64,000 bases of DNA, from assembly GCF_030412785.1 (NCBI RefSeq), contig NZ_CP125295.1, forward strand, positions 5,642,001 through 5,706,000, given 5' to 3'. The stretch comes from Paraburkholderia sabiae (GTDB lineage: Bacteria; Pseudomonadota; Gammaproteobacteria; Burkholderiales; Burkholderiaceae). Of this stretch, positions 63,502 through 64,000 are shown in pieces. The position numbers and the translations under genes are program-made. Under the pieces are notes generated by a model that made no database searches, was not told where the DNA came from, and saw only the letters and a program-made list of their open reading frames with translations. Position 1 is the stretch's first letter. Each line of letters opens with the position of its first letter.

Positions 63502-64000
63502 ATGCATTCCACGCATCCGCAACAATCGATCGCGCCGGTCAACGCTTCAATCGCACCCGAGCTGTCGATCATCGTCCCGACCTATAACGAAAAGGCCAAT
63601 GTCGGTGAACTCGTTCGCCGGTTAGACCGCGTTCTCGCAGATATCCGCTGGGAAGTCATCTTTGTCGACGACAACAGCCCGGACAAGACGTTCGAAACGG
63701 TCAAGCAGCTCGCCCACGGCGACGCACGGGTTCGCTGCATTCACCGCATCGGACGCCGAGGTTTGTCGGGCGCCTGTATCGAGGGCATTCTGTCGAGCGC
63801 GGCGCCAACGGTCGCCGTGATGGATGCCGACCTGCAGCACGACGAGTCGATCCTGCCGAAGATGTACCAGGCGATCAGGGACGGTGCAGATCTCGTGATC
63901 GGCACCCGCTATGCGGGCGAAGAAGCATCCAGCCAGGGCCTTTCGCCAATCAGGCAATGGGGCTCCAACCAGGCTACCAATCTGGCGCGCAAATTCCTGC
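63502..64000 (+). CDS. Dolichol-phosphate mannosyltransferase-like GT2, 3'-truncated by window edge
   Basis: Open to the last base; 166 codons are visible. I start it at the ATG at 63502, which has AAGGA 10 bp upstream; an ATG at 63475 adds nine codons. PELSIIVPTYNEKANVGELV, WEVIFVDDNSPDKT, RRGLSGACIEGILSSAAPTV and AVMDADLQHDESILPKMYQ (DxD) are the hallmarks of DPM1-like polyprenyl-phosphate mannosyl/glucosyltransferases, with IGTRYAGEE afterward. A membrane region may follow beyond the window. The upstream gtrA and manC suggest a mannose-type sugar; this is inference. Confidence 0.9.
   Translation, partial: MHSTHPQQSIAPVNASIAPELSIIVPTYNEKANVGELVRRLDRVLADIRWEVIFVDDNSPDKTFETVKQLAHGDARVRCIHRIGRRGLSGACIEGILSSAAPTVAVMDADLQHDESILPKMYQAIRDGADLVIGTRYAGEEASSQGLSPIRQWGSNQATNLARKFL

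Overview
The window is GC-rich chromosomal DNA from a beta-proteobacterium of the Burkholderiaceae, most like Paraburkholderia or Caballeronia. The reasons are the ureD-ABC-EFG order with an ABC-type binding protein between ureD and ureA, a Kdo hydroxylase lying between waaA and waaC, an AlgC-type sugar mutase beside an O-antigen/exopolysaccharide block, and the general codon style. Species assignment is inference; no rRNA or tRNA gene was seen.

Layout. (1) 1-6180: urease operon, entered inside ureD. (2) 6181-12243: lipid A/inner-core genes waaA, kdoO and waaC plus algC on the minus strand, flanked by two copies of a roughly 600-bp, largely palindromic intergenic repeat. (3) 12473-16823: plus-strand polysaccharide block (Wzx-like flippase, two glycosyltransferases, galE). 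(4) 17237-23509: looser envelope/exopolysaccharide set (acyltransferase, JmjC/cupin-like oxygenase, Tat/lipoprotein glycoside hydrolase, manC). (5) 24151-28536: exported TPR protein, two lipoproteins and a graveyard of broken genes, including an old IstB fragment. (6) 28569-37853: a type VI secretion vgrG cassette on the minus strand: VgrG, a PD-(D/E)XK (VRR-NUC-like) nuclease effector with a hydrophobic tail, a DUF3396-type immunity protein, and a second immunity-like gene cut in two by an intact IS21-family element. (7) 38600-48632: accessory island with a complete tyrosine recombinase, three further plus-strand genes (one a P-loop ATPase of ParA/StbB type) and a convergent minus-strand set of membrane proteins including a membrane-anchored tandem AAA+ ATPase. 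(8) 49065-51191: chemoreceptor and a small exported protein. (9) 51329-64000: second surface-polysaccharide region with two WecA/WbpL-type initiating transferases, a WbpM-type dehydratase, epimerase, glycosyltransferases, a second manC and two GtrA/GtrB lipid-linked sugar modules; the last gene runs off the window.

Functionally the window is mainly cell-surface construction: inner-core LPS, precursor supply (AlgC, two ManC, GalE), initiation, assembly, flipping and decoration of glycans. A contact-dependent antibacterial cassette and an uncharacterised mobile island are inserted between these blocks.

Best-supported discoveries: the IS21 element at 28991-31659 has a 5-bp target duplication (GAGGC), and removing it restores one 365-codon reading frame exactly. 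The reconstructed protein and its neighbour share a repeated CPxSGxW-type module. The least explained system is the recombinase / ParA-like / membrane tandem-AAA+ island at 39207-46996. Also notable are the two long-palindrome repeats, whose hairpins are kept by paired changes, and a sharp rise in T-ending codons at the 3' end of ureG where it meets one of them. Start codons below were chosen by hand from ribosome-binding sites and family alignment from memory; no database search was possible.
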